From NCBI GenBank assembly GCA_001798595.1, contig MGSS01000125.1, positions 4,322 through 58,314 on the forward strand: a DNA stretch of 53,993 bases, in the 5' to 3' direction. The position numbers and the translations under genes were made by a program. Under the pieces are notes generated by a model. That model was not told where the DNA came from. It saw nothing but the letters and a program-made list of their open reading frames with translations, and did no database searches. Shown in pieces: positions 15,301 through 23,895 of this stretch. Source of the stretch: Deltaproteobacteria bacterium RIFCSPLOWO2_12_FULL_60_19 (lineage in GTDB: Bacteria > Desulfobacterota > Binatia > UBA9968). Every line of letters begins with the position of its first letter. Positions within the stretch are counted from its first letter, which is position 1.

Positions 15301-16899
15301 TCATGTCTTCAACCGTGTCCGGCGCTTCGCCATCTTCTCTCCCAGCTTTAAGTATTCGCCCGCAACGATCAGGCGCGCGTTTTCCTCTTCCTCCTTTTCC
15401 CAGGGCCCCAGCGTGTAACCGTACCAGGGAGACTTCAGGCGGAGAGCGGGGAGTTTTTCCTCCTGCCAGATTTTTAGCGCGCGCTCCATGAACTCTTTCT
15501 TGGGAAGCGCGACGGGCGGGTAGGGCCATTTTCGCGTCGCGTCGATCAAAAGAACCGAAGTGCCGTTAGGGGGAGGAAAACTCCGTTCCCGCGCTCCCGC
15601 GAGCGTAGGCGGGGCGCCCGAGGGATCCAAGCGTGGCACGCGGCCCTCGAGGATCTCCACGTCGCGGTGGGGTTGCATCGAAAAGCTGAGCGCCCAGTTG
15701 ACCATCTCCGGATCTTTGGGATTAATGTCATCGTCCACCACGATGATGACCTTTCCGCCGGAGTCCTGGCCGGCGGCGGCATAGAGGACTTGTCTCGGCT
15801 GGCTGGGATGGCTCTTCTTGATCCGGATGACCCAGAAGTTCCATCCTCCGCCCGCTTCCGGGCAGCAGACCTCCTGCACCACCGGGAGGTTGCAGTAGTA
15901 TTTGAGAAAGTTGTAGAGAATCATCTCACGACAGGTGCGTGAAATGCAGTTCGACTCGCTGGGCGGAAGTCCGACGAGGATGGGAGTGAAGATCGCGTCC
16001 TTGCGGTGCGTGATGGCGGTGACTTTAATGACCGCGTTGGATTTGTTTTCCGCCGCCATATAGCCCGGGTATTCTCCATAAGCCGAGTAGGGCTCCTGCC
16101 ATTCGGTGGAGAGCTCTCCCTCAATCACGATTTCGGCCGTGGCAGGGACTTCCAGGGGAACGGTCTTGCACCGGACCAGCTCCACGGCCCTCCCGGCAAT
16201 CCCCCCGGCGACGGCCAGCTCATCGGTTCCGTAAGGGATATTCGCCGAGCCCACCGCGACGATGTTGGGCGTGGTCCCGACCGTGATCGCTACCGGCAGC
16301 GGCTCCTTGCGGCTTCTGGCGCTGCGCCAGTGGTAGATCATCGCATGATGGACCGTCCCGATCCCCGCCATCATACGATCCGGCGCGCGGAAATGGCCGC
16401 TGTAGGTCCCCACATTACGGACGCCGGTGTCGGGATCTCGGGTGATAAAAGGCGTGGTGGTGCGAATCGTGCCGCTAAAACCGGGCTCCTCCACCGGCGC
16501 GGGAAGCTCGCTAAGACCCATCTCCTGAATCTCTTGGCCCAGGTGGATCTCCTCGTGAACCGGTCCCGACGAAATCACGACCGGCTCGATCGGGTGGTTC
16601 ACGGCGTGGTGCCACTTTTCGTAGACCTCCTCCGGGCTTTCGCATCCCATGCCCAGGGCAAAGATCTCGCGTGACGCGCCGTAGCTCCCGGCCAGCACCT
16701 GCATCGTGAGGCTTCGACCCTGGACGTCGCGGACTCTTTCAAAGAGGAAGGCTTTGCGCTCTTCTTCCGCCAGGCCGCGAAACTGGAGACGAAAGAGCGG
16801 CATGAGTTCCGTGTCTTTGCACACGGGCCGCTTCCATCTGAGCAACTTTCCCCGCCGTTCCAACTCACCGATAAACTCGCGTAGGTCGTGGTAGTACAC
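15301..16899 (-). CDS. UbiD-family protein with altered catalytic residues
   Basis: A 532-residue UbiD-fold protein, about 60 residues longer than its four relatives here, with an Arg/Lys-rich C-terminal extension. The fold is clear (ITRDPDTGVRNVGTY, AEIVIEGEL, VIVVDDDINPKDPEMVNWAL). However, the catalytic arginine of the YR motif is Ser (TYSGHF, ~167), and the EGPxGE motif is replaced by WQEPYSAYGEYPGY. Only the second glutamate (~276) is in register; the first position is Tyr (~271). Decarboxylation by the standard Arg-Glu-Glu mechanism is therefore doubtful. GTG 16899 is the start, preceded by GGAAGGAGAAG. It lies 13 nt from the dihydroxyphthalate-decarboxylase-like gene. Confidence 0.85.
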   Translation of the reverse strand: MYYHDLREFIGELERRGKLLRWKRPVCKDTELMPLFRLQFRGLAEEERKAFLFERVRDVQGRSLTMQVLAGSYGASREIFALGMGCESPEEVYEKWHHAVNHPIEPVVISSGPVHEEIHLGQEIQEMGLSELPAPVEEPGFSGTIRTTTPFITRDPDTGVRNVGTYSGHFRAPDRMMAGIGTVHHAMIYHWRSARSRKEPLPVAITVGTTPNIVAVGSANIPYGTDELAVAGGIAGRAVELVRCKTVPLEVPATAEIVIEGELSTEWQEPYSAYGEYPGYMAAENKSNAVIKVTAITHRKDAIFTPILVGLPPSESNCISRTCREMILYNFLKYYCNLPVVQEVCCPEAGGGWNFWVIRIKKSHPSQPRQVLYAAAGQDSGGKVIIVVDDDINPKDPEMVNWALSFSMQPHRDVEILEGRVPRLDPSGAPPTLAGARERSFPPPNGTSVLLIDATRKWPYPPVALPKKEFMERALKIWQEEKLPALRLKSPWYGYTLGPWEKEEEENARLIVAGEYLKLGEKMAKRRTRLKT

Positions 16900-16992
16900 C
16901 GCGCAGCTTCTCCTTCCTTCCGCTTCACCCTTGGGGCCGGTATGGGCTCTTCAAGCTCAGCCGATTCCTCCGATGTTCGTAGCTGACGTGGT

Positions 16993-18093
16993 TCATCTTC
17001 GAATGGCCCGGCAGCGTTGGGGCGGGAGATAGAGCCACACCTTCTGACCCCTGGAGAGATCAACGTCAGGATGAAGTTTCATGCGGACGATCTGCGAGTC
17101 GACCATGACCTGGCAATCCAACGAGTCGCCCATGAAGGCGACAATCTCCACTCTGCCAGGCAGGACGTTTTCTTGCGTGGTGGAACGGTCGTGACAGAGC
17201 GTTATATCTTCAGGCCGCACCAAGATCAGCACCGAATCCCCGCAAGCCGACCCGCTCGGCAGGAGGCAACGGAGCCGCCCGCTTGCCGTCTTTACCTGAC
17301 CGGTCGCGCCATTTTCTTCGCCCGGAGATTCAACGCTTCCTTCGATGAAGTTGGCCATGCCGATAAAATCGGCCACGAAGCGCTCGCGGGGCGACTGGTA
17401 AATTTCCTTCGGAGGCCCTTCCTGGACGATGACCCCCATGCTCATCACCGCCACAACATCCGACATCACCAGGGCCTCGATCTGATCGTGCGTAACGTAG
17501 AGAGTCGTAATGCCTAGTTGCTTCACCAGGTCGCAAATCTCCAGGCGAGTCTCCTCGCGCAACTTGGCGTCGAGGTTGCTCAGCGGCTCGTCCAAAAGGA
17601 GGACGTGGGGCTCCCGGGCCAAGGCTCGAGCCAAGGCCAGCCTCTGCTGCTGTCCGCCGCTTAAGAAAGGGGCCGGGCGCTTCTCCAGATCTCCCAACTT
17701 GACCAGGTGCAGCGCGCCCCTTACCTTTTCCTCGATCTCTTTCCCGCTGTAGCTCTTCTTCCCCTCGCGCAACGGAAGGGCGACGTTGTCAAAGACGTTC
17801 AAGTGGGGCCAGATGGCGTAGGACTGGAAAACCATGCCGACATCGCGCCGGTGAGCGGGGACGTGGATGGCTTGCCGGGAGGAAAAGACAATATGGTCGC
17901 CGATGCCGATCTCTCCGCTGGTCGGTTTTTCCAGACCGGCCACGCAGCGGAGCGTGGTCGTTTTGCCACAGCCGCTGGGACCGAGAAGCGTATAAAATTG
18001 TCCCTCGGCGACCTGAAGGCTGACCCCGCGAACGGCATCGACTTCCCCCTGTGCCGACCGATAGCGCATGTGGAGGTTCTCGATGCGGATCAT
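16993..18093 (-). CDS. ABC transporter ATP-binding protein (Fe(III)/spermidine type)
   Basis: A 366-residue ATPase that powers the importer encoded just upstream. Walker A GPSGCGKTT (~38-46), signature LSGGQQQRLALARAL, Walker B VLLLDEPLSNLDAKLREE and switch YVTHDQ are all present. A C-terminal TOBE-like regulatory domain follows (~270-366, LVRPEDITLC). The start ATG overlaps the permease stop as ATGA (18090-18093), so translation is coupled. The closest families are FbpC/PotA/CysA. A 93 nt gap separates it from the UbiD gene downstream; no promoter or terminator is evident there. The substrate is not predictable from the ATPase. Confidence 0.95.
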   Translation of the reverse strand: MIRIENLHMRYRSAQGEVDAVRGVSLQVAEGQFYTLLGPSGCGKTTTLRCVAGLEKPTSGEIGIGDHIVFSSRQAIHVPAHRRDVGMVFQSYAIWPHLNVFDNVALPLREGKKSYSGKEIEEKVRGALHLVKLGDLEKRPAPFLSGGQQQRLALARALAREPHVLLLDEPLSNLDAKLREETRLEICDLVKQLGITTLYVTHDQIEALVMSDVVAVMSMGVIVQEGPPKEIYQSPRERFVADFIGMANFIEGSVESPGEENGATGQVKTASGRLRCLLPSGSACGDSVLILVRPEDITLCHDRSTTQENVLPGRVEIVAFMGDSLDCQVMVDSQIVRMKLHPDVDLSRGQKVWLYLPPQRCRAIRR

Positions 18094-19841
18094 CTTCCAC
18101 CCACATCGGCCCTCTGTGTCCTGAAACCGACAGAGCGCACGAGCAAAGTCAGGAGAAGGAGAGAAAGCATGAGCAACGTGCCGATGGCGGCGGCCGCAGG
18201 AATATAGCCTTCATCCCACATATTCCAGATGAGGATCGCCAGCACCTGGTTTTGGGATCCCTCGTAGAGCATAAGAGGCATCCCGGCGATGCGCACGGCG
18301 TGCAGCACCACCCATATCCAGACGCCCGCGAAGGTGGGCATCATGAGAGGCAAAAAGATTCGCCGCATGGTGCGCCACGGCGGGAGGCCGCTGACATAGG
18401 CCGCCTCCTCGAGCTCTTTGTGGATCTGCAGCAAGGATGCGTTCATGGCGCGCGTCCCGTACGAGATAAAATTCGTGGTAAAGCCGATGACCATGGCCCA
18501 GATCGTCCCGTAGATGGGGAGAAAGTCGAGCCTCAGGAACACCCATACGAAAGCCAGGCCCATGACGATGCCGGGGATGGCGTGGGGAGCGAATGCAAGC
18601 TGATCCAGCAGCTTGCGGCCCCAGAAGCGGCTGCGCACGATCACCAGCGAGATGAAGAACGAGAGCAGCGTGGTGGCCGTGGCGGTCACCACGACCATGA
18701 TCGCGGTATTTTTCAGCGCCGATCCGACTTCCCCATAGGTCGCCAGGAGGCGATAGTTTTTTAGCGTGAAACTTTTCAGCGCTGCCGCCGAGGGTATCTG
18801 AAGATAGGGCAGGAAGGAGGCGTAGAGGAAAACCAGGAAGGGCAGCACGACCGCGAGCAAGAGATAGAGCGAGGCGACCGCCAGCGCGGGAATTTTCCAT
18901 GCGCCAAGCTCCTGCGGGCGAGGGCGGTAGCCTTTCCCGGTGATGATGGCGAAGCGCTCAGCGCGGCCGATCATGCGGCTGTAAAAGTAAGTAGTAACGA
19001 CGGCGATCAGGAGATAAATCATAGCCAGAGCGTTGGCCTGGCCGTAGACCGGCATGAGCGTGGCGGAATGGATGATCGCGTATATCTTCGTGCTGAAAAC
19101 GAAAATTCTTGAAGGCAGCCCCAAGATGCCCGGTACCTCGAATATCTCCAGGGCCGTCATCGCCTGATAGACCATGACAGCGAAGAGGCCTGGGGCGAGG
19201 AGGCGCAGGGTGACCTTGCGGATGGTGGCGCTGGGATTTATCCCGGAGGTGGCTGCCGCCTCTTCCAGCGCGGGATCCATGCTGCGGAGCAGGGGGATCA
19301 ACATCAAAAAGGCCGTCGGCACCAGGCGCAAGCCCTCGACAAAGATCATCCCGCCGAGGGAATAGATGTTGATGGGGGCCTCTGCCAAACCCAGAGATTC
19401 CATCAGCCCTCGGTTGATCATCCCGATGCGCGGACTCAAAAGCAGGACCCAGGCCATCGCCTGAAGCATGCCCGGAACCGCCAGCGTCATCGGCACTCCG
19501 GCATAGATCAGAATCTTTGCGGGCATATCGGTGCGCTCCACCAGCCAGGCCAGGGTCAGGGCCAGGCTGATACCCAGGGCGACGCTGCCGGAAACGTAGA
19601 TGACGGTATTTCCCATCAGCTCATAGGTGAGCGGGTCGAGATAGACCTTGAGATAGTTTTGCAGACCCGTTTGCGCGAGGCTGAAATCCGTCGGCAGGCG
19701 GGCGGTGCTGAAGCTGCCGAGAACGAGAAGGGAGAGTGGCGCCAGCACCAGGAAGGAGACCAAACCCAAGACAAGGTAAGGCCACGGATTGATATCCATA
19801 GCCCTCAGCCAAGGAACTCTGATCGCTTCTACCCTGAACAT
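18090..19841 (-). CDS. ABC transporter two-domain permease (Fe(III) type)
   Basis: A 583-residue fused permease with about 12 membrane helices in two homologous halves. Each half carries an EAA loop: PALEEAAATSGINPSATIRK in the first and ELEEAAYVSGLPPWRTMRRI in the second. Such FbpB/ThiP-type fusions import iron, thiamine or organic ligands. The start is uncertain: ATG 19841 has a weak AAGG site, and an in-frame ATG at 19799 (MDINPWPYLVLG) would begin just before the first helix. It is separated from the binding-protein gene by 67 nt holding a strong stem-loop, and overlaps the ATPase gene by 4 nt. Confidence 0.93.
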   Translation of the reverse strand: MFRVEAIRVPWLRAMDINPWPYLVLGLVSFLVLAPLSLLVLGSFSTARLPTDFSLAQTGLQNYLKVYLDPLTYELMGNTVIYVSGSVALGISLALTLAWLVERTDMPAKILIYAGVPMTLAVPGMLQAMAWVLLLSPRIGMINRGLMESLGLAEAPINIYSLGGMIFVEGLRLVPTAFLMLIPLLRSMDPALEEAAATSGINPSATIRKVTLRLLAPGLFAVMVYQAMTALEIFEVPGILGLPSRIFVFSTKIYAIIHSATLMPVYGQANALAMIYLLIAVVTTYFYSRMIGRAERFAIITGKGYRPRPQELGAWKIPALAVASLYLLLAVVLPFLVFLYASFLPYLQIPSAAALKSFTLKNYRLLATYGEVGSALKNTAIMVVVTATATTLLSFFISLVIVRSRFWGRKLLDQLAFAPHAIPGIVMGLAFVWVFLRLDFLPIYGTIWAMVIGFTTNFISYGTRAMNASLLQIHKELEEAAYVSGLPPWRTMRRIFLPLMMPTFAGVWIWVVLHAVRIAGMPLMLYEGSQNQVLAILIWNMWDEGYIPAAAAIGTLLMLSLLLLTLLVRSVGFRTQRADVGGR

Positions 19842-19852
19842 TAACCTTCAAA

Positions 19853-19900
19853 CGGCTCAAAGCGTTCAAAACGTTTTCTACATCTTGAACGCCTTGAACG
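19853..19900 (-). promoter_or_regulatory. Stem-loop between binding-protein and permease genes
   Basis: Arms 19853-19869 and 19885-19900 form an imperfect ~16 bp stem (8 bp core GCGTTCAA/TTGAACGC) around a ~15 nt loop. The arms are built of repeated GTTCAA-type units. In ABC operons a stable hairpin after the binding-protein gene protects the upstream mRNA and lowers permease expression; that is the probable role here. No strong U-tract follows, so it is not a simple terminator. Confidence 0.55.
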
Positions 19901-19908
19901 AAGTCTTG

Positions 19909-21069
19909 CTACCGTTTCTTTCCTCCCCCTCTCAGCCAGAGCTCATCCCACAACTCCAGGAGCTTGGGCTGGATCTCGATTTCGATGGCCGGATCTCTGA
20001 AAACGGTTTCTTTGCCGAAAATCTGGTCGCCAAACGGAACCAGCTCCTTGCGCTGCATCCCTTTGTGGACCGGCGGCGCATAGTCGGCATAGTACTGGGC
20101 GAGCTGCCCCTCTTTGGAGAGGAACCAGTTGACGAACAGAAAGGCGCCGTTGATGTTAGGCGCCCCTTTGAGAATGCCCATCTCGGAGACGGCGGCCGGC
20201 ACCGGTTCGGGGCACGCGTAACTCACGGGGCCTCCCTGCAGCACCTTCTGATAGGTGCGATACTCAGCGCTCGGGACCGTGGCGTGAAACTCTCCCGCCA
20301 CTAACAGCTCCAGCATGGCGTTCATCCCCTCTTTGCGGATTTGCGGTTTTACCTCCGAGAATAGGCGGCCAAGAAAATCCCTGAGCCATTTCTCCCCTCT
20401 GGCCTTCCACAGTTGCAGAGCCCAGAGCTGAGGACGGTTGCCCAGGGCGAGATTGCCGCCGCGCCATCTGGGGTTGGTCAGGAAATCTTCCCACTTCTTG
20501 GGGACCTCCTCTTTTTTTACCAGCTTGGTGTTGTAGGCCATGCACCAGTAGCGCATATGCATCCCTGCCCATAACCCCTCAGGGTCGCTGGTGTCCGGGG
20601 GGTTGTTTTTCCAATTGGGGAGGTGGCGCATGTCCTCCAAAGCGCCGGCCTCCTTGTACATGAAAAAGCTCCCCCCGATGCCGGTCAGGACATCGGTTAC
20701 ACTTCGCTTGTTCTTGAAGGCCACGATAGTTTTGACGGCGCGGTCTTCATGGCTGGCCCGGGAATATTCGATGGCGATGAAAGGGTAGCGTTCTTTGAAA
20801 GGCGTGAACATCTTTTCCGTCTGGGGCGGATCCCAGGTGGAAAAGATGCGCAGCTTGCCCTCTTTTTTCGCCCCGTCCGTCCATGCCTTGGGAACCGCCG
20901 TCTCCTTGTCCAATCCCTGGAGGATAGAGGGATCGAGCTTGAGCTCTTTCAGCATCTGCTGGGTGGACTTGGGCAGAGAAGTCGGGAGCTGAGCCCGGCC
21001 GTCGGACGGCAGTATGGCCGACACGAGACTGATACCTAGAGCCAGGAAGAAAAGTTTTCTCTTATGCAT
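19909..21069 (-). CDS. ABC transporter extracellular substrate-binding protein
   Basis: A 386-residue periplasmic binding protein of the Fe(III)/spermidine-putrescine class. A signal peptide is visible (MHKRKLFFLALGISLVSA, cleavage after about GRA at 26). Mature-chain hallmarks are KEGKLRIFSTWDPPQTEKMF, ALEDMRHLPNWKNNPPDTSD and YNTKLVKKEEVPKKWEDFL. ATG 21069 is chosen because AGGAGAAGG precedes it and the signal sequence starts there; a longer frame from 21102 has no such site. Downstream are its permease and ATPase. The binding pocket lacks an evident conserved Tyr-Tyr pair of ferric-binding proteins, so an organic acid ligand is plausible but unproven. Confidence 0.92.
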   Translation of the reverse strand: MHKRKLFFLALGISLVSAILPSDGRAQLPTSLPKSTQQMLKELKLDPSILQGLDKETAVPKAWTDGAKKEGKLRIFSTWDPPQTEKMFTPFKERYPFIAIEYSRASHEDRAVKTIVAFKNKRSVTDVLTGIGGSFFMYKEAGALEDMRHLPNWKNNPPDTSDPEGLWAGMHMRYWCMAYNTKLVKKEEVPKKWEDFLTNPRWRGGNLALGNRPQLWALQLWKARGEKWLRDFLGRLFSEVKPQIRKEGMNAMLELLVAGEFHATVPSAEYRTYQKVLQGGPVSYACPEPVPAAVSEMGILKGAPNINGAFLFVNWFLSKEGQLAQYYADYAPPVHKGMQRKELVPFGDQIFGKETVFRDPAIEIEIQPKLLELWDELWLRGGGKKR

Positions 21070-21092
21070 GGGCCTTCTCCTTTTAGACGACT

Positions 21093-23402
21093 TTACGAAC
21101 AAGCCCTTTTTTCCTTGAGCGCCGCGAGAATCTTCTCCGGCGTGATCGGCAAGCTTTTGATCTGTACACCGATGGCGTCATAGATTGCGTTGGCGATGGC
21201 CGGCGAGGTCGGGACCAACGTCATCTCGCCGATGCCCTTGGCTCCATGCGGTCCCTCGGGGTCTATCGTTTGAATCAGGTGCGACTCGACCGGCGGCATA
21301 TCTCTAACCGAGGGGATCTTGTACGCGGAGAAAGAAGCATTTACAGTTTGCCCCTCCTCCATAACCAAATCCTCGTAGAGCGCCTGCCCGAGCCCCATCG
21401 AGACCGATCCTTCGATCTGTCCCTCCGTGGCCATTGGGTTGATAGCGAAGCCGCAGTCTTGCGCCGCCACCAAGTTGATGACTCGAACCTCGCCGGTCTC
21501 GGGGTTGACCTCCACCTCCGCGCTCTGAGCCGCGAAGCTGTAAGCCGCGGAGACGTTGCCCCGTCTGGTTCTGGGGTCATAGTCGGTGGGAGGATTATAA
21601 TAGCCCCGGCCCATAATGGACTTTCCATCGGGAGAGTTAAGAGCCGCGGAGACAGCCGCTTGGAAAGTCATACCTCTTTGCGGCGAGCCTTTGACGCAGA
21701 TCCAACGCTCTCTGATTTCAAGATCGGCGCTATCGGCCTCCAGCCTCTCGGCCGCGACTTCAAGCACCTGCTTCTTGGCATCGCGGGCGGCGGCTAAAAC
21801 CGCGTTCCCCGCGACGAAGGTGGTGCGGCTGCCGTAAGCCCCAAGGTCCATCGGCGTGGTGTCGGTATCGGCGCTCACGACCCTCATATCCTCAAAAGCG
21901 ATCCCCAGCTCCTCCGCTACCAGTTGAGCCAGAACTGTGTTGGATCCCTGGCCGATGTCGGAAGCGCCGGTGAGGAGGCACACGCTGCCGTCCTCCTCGA
22001 GCTTTACGATGGCCGCGGAGGAGTCGTGCTCGAAGAAGAGCTTGCAGCCGCTGATGTAAGCGGCCGAGGCGACGCCGAAGCCCCGTAGGAGAGCCTGGCG
22101 CCCATTTCCACCTGAGCCATTCTGCGCCCGTTTTTTATGAAGACCGCCTCGCTCTGCCACCTTCTCAATGCATTCCGGCAGCCCGCAGGTGGTTACTTTT
22201 GCGCCCATGAGACTGGTCTCTCCGGGCCGGCGGACGTTTTTGAGACGCAGCTCCACCGGGTCTATGCCCAGCTCTTTGGCCATGCGCTCCATCATGCTGT
22301 CATCGGCAAAGCGGATCTGATTGTTGCCGAAGCCGCGCATCGAAGAGGTGACCGGATTATTAGTGTAGACGTGGTGGCCCTCGAAAAGGAAGTGCGGGAA
22401 GCGGTAAACCAGAGTCATTTGGCTTGCGCCCGAGGCCACGATCATGGGCCCCCGACCGTTGTAGGCTCCGCCGTCGGCAATCACGCGGCAGCGCTTCGCC
22501 ACCAGAGTGCCGTCCTTCATCACGCCGGCCTTTAAATAGATTTTCATCGGCACGCGACGGCGCGTGGCCGAGAACTCTTCCTCACGGTCATAGGCAATCT
22601 TCACCGGACGGCTCGTTTTTACGGCCAGAAGCGCGGCGCAGAAATCGCCCGCCGTCATCTCGCGCTTGCCGCCGAATCCGCCGCCGACAAAGGGCTTGAT
22701 CACGCGGATCTTGGACGAGGGCAGCTTCAGAGTGAGAGAGAGATCGCGGCGCAGATAGAAGGGTCCCTGGGTTGAAGACCACAGGACGATCTGTCCCCCA
22801 TCGCAGGCAGCCAAAGAGATATGCGGCTCGAGCGGGCAGTGAGCCACGCACTGGGTCTCAAAGGAATCTTCGAAGATAAAGTCGGATCGGGCAAAGCCCG
22901 CCTCCACATCGCCGAGGGGGATGTGAAGGGAGAGGCTTACGTTGTTTTCCACATGATCGTGGATGCGCGGCGCGCCGGGCCTCATGGCTTCCTCGGTGGT
23001 GAAGACGGCAGGCAGTGGCTCATACTCGACGTCGATCAGATCCAGCGCCTCGCGCGCCGTCTCCTCATCTACTGCGGCGACCGCCGCGACTTCGTCACCG
23101 ATGTAGCGTACCTTGTCCGTGGCAAGAGCGGCTTCGTCTCTCAGGTGCTCCAGCGCCCCGTACTTGACTCCGGCGGTATCCTTTCCGGTGACCACGGCCC
23201 GAACCCCGGCATGCTTCAAGGCTCGACTTGCATCGATATTCAAGATGCGGGCGTGAGGATAAGGACTCCGGAGAATGGCCCCGATGAGCATTCCCGGGAC
23301 GAACAGATCTCCGGTGAATTTGGCTTCACCGGTGACTTTCGTCACGGCATCGATCAGCGGGAGCCTCTTACCGATGACAGAGTAATTTGCGCAGTCTTTC
23401 AA
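21093..23402 (-). CDS. Xanthine-dehydrogenase-family molybdopterin-binding subunit (operon 1)
   Basis: A ~769-residue large subunit of a molybdenum hydroxylase, which hydroxylates aromatic N-heterocycles, purines, aldehydes or related substrates with water. Visible are the N-terminal YSVIGKRLPLIDAVTKVTGE, the GAYGSRTTF and GQALYEDLVMEEGQ segments, and the C-terminal GAKGIGEMTLVPTSPAIANA with the catalytic glutamate in GIGE. The CO-dehydrogenase loop AYxCSFR is absent. The start is set at TTG 23402, overlapping the stop of the 2Fe-2S gene as TTGA. Longer reading into the neighbouring gene gives nonsense for this family. It belongs to an FAD/2Fe-2S/Mo trio transcribed leftwards from 24789. Confidence 0.9.
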   Translation of the reverse strand: MKDCANYSVIGKRLPLIDAVTKVTGEAKFTGDLFVPGMLIGAILRSPYPHARILNIDASRALKHAGVRAVVTGKDTAGVKYGALEHLRDEAALATDKVRYIGDEVAAVAAVDEETAREALDLIDVEYEPLPAVFTTEEAMRPGAPRIHDHVENNVSLSLHIPLGDVEAGFARSDFIFEDSFETQCVAHCPLEPHISLAACDGGQIVLWSSTQGPFYLRRDLSLTLKLPSSKIRVIKPFVGGGFGGKREMTAGDFCAALLAVKTSRPVKIAYDREEEFSATRRRVPMKIYLKAGVMKDGTLVAKRCRVIADGGAYNGRGPMIVASGASQMTLVYRFPHFLFEGHHVYTNNPVTSSMRGFGNNQIRFADDSMMERMAKELGIDPVELRLKNVRRPGETSLMGAKVTTCGLPECIEKVAERGGLHKKRAQNGSGGNGRQALLRGFGVASAAYISGCKLFFEHDSSAAIVKLEEDGSVCLLTGASDIGQGSNTVLAQLVAEELGIAFEDMRVVSADTDTTPMDLGAYGSRTTFVAGNAVLAAARDAKKQVLEVAAERLEADSADLEIRERWICVKGSPQRGMTFQAAVSAALNSPDGKSIMGRGYYNPPTDYDPRTRRGNVSAAYSFAAQSAEVEVNPETGEVRVINLVAAQDCGFAINPMATEGQIEGSVSMGLGQALYEDLVMEEGQTVNASFSAYKIPSVRDMPPVESHLIQTIDPEGPHGAKGIGEMTLVPTSPAIANAIYDAIGVQIKSLPITPEKILAALKEKRACS

Positions 23403-23860
23403 GTTTTTGCCGTTTCCATGATCGCTTCGACAATCTTTACATAGCCGGTGCAACGGCAAAGGTTGCCGCTTAGAGCTTCTTTCACCTCGGCTTCCGTAGG
23501 GCGCGGGTTGCGGTCCAAAAGAGCTTTGGCCGAAAGGATCATTCCCGGAGTGCAGAAGCCGCACTGCACTGCCCCGTGTTGCACGAAAGATTCCTGAATC
23601 GGGTGGAGCTTGCCGTTTTGCGACAGCCCCTCGATGGTCAGGATCTCCCGCCCTTGAGCCTCCACGGCCAGAACCAGACAGGAAAGAAAGGGCTTGCCAT
23701 CGAGCAATACGGTGCAACTGCCGCAATCGCCGAGATTGCAACCCTCCTTGGCGCCCGTGAGGCCCAACTGCTCCCGCAGAACCTCGAGGAGAGTCCGGTG
23801 CGGATCGACGAGAAGCTCGTGGCTCTGGCCGTTAACCGTGAGTTCCAAGCTTTGCTTCAT
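23399..23860 (-). CDS. 2Fe-2S subunit of xanthine-dehydrogenase-family enzyme (operon 1)
   Basis: A 153-residue small subunit transferring electrons from the Mo centre to FAD. All eight cluster cysteines are visible: the plant-ferredoxin-type set in EGCNLGDCGSCTVLLDG and a following FLSC (N-terminal half), then the CGFCTPG and NLCRCTGYVKIV motifs (C-terminal half). Length and order match CoxS/XdhC-type subunits. It is 35 nt downstream of the FAD-subunit gene and overlaps the large-subunit start. The ribosome site is weak, so translational coupling is probable. Confidence 0.95.
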   Translation of the reverse strand: MKQSLELTVNGQSHELLVDPHRTLLEVLREQLGLTGAKEGCNLGDCGSCTVLLDGKPFLSCLVLAVEAQGREILTIEGLSQNGKLHPIQESFVQHGAVQCGFCTPGMILSAKALLDRNPRPTEAEVKEALSGNLCRCTGYVKIVEAIMETAKT

Positions 23861-23895
23861 GAGTCGGCCGTAGTAGTCAGGGAGCCGCCGGCGGG

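Noticed and set aside
23403-23741. Extended N-terminus for the operon 1 molybdopterin subunit
   Set aside because: The added ~113 residues are an off-frame reading of the 2Fe-2S gene and look like nothing in the family; TTG 23402 gives the expected start.
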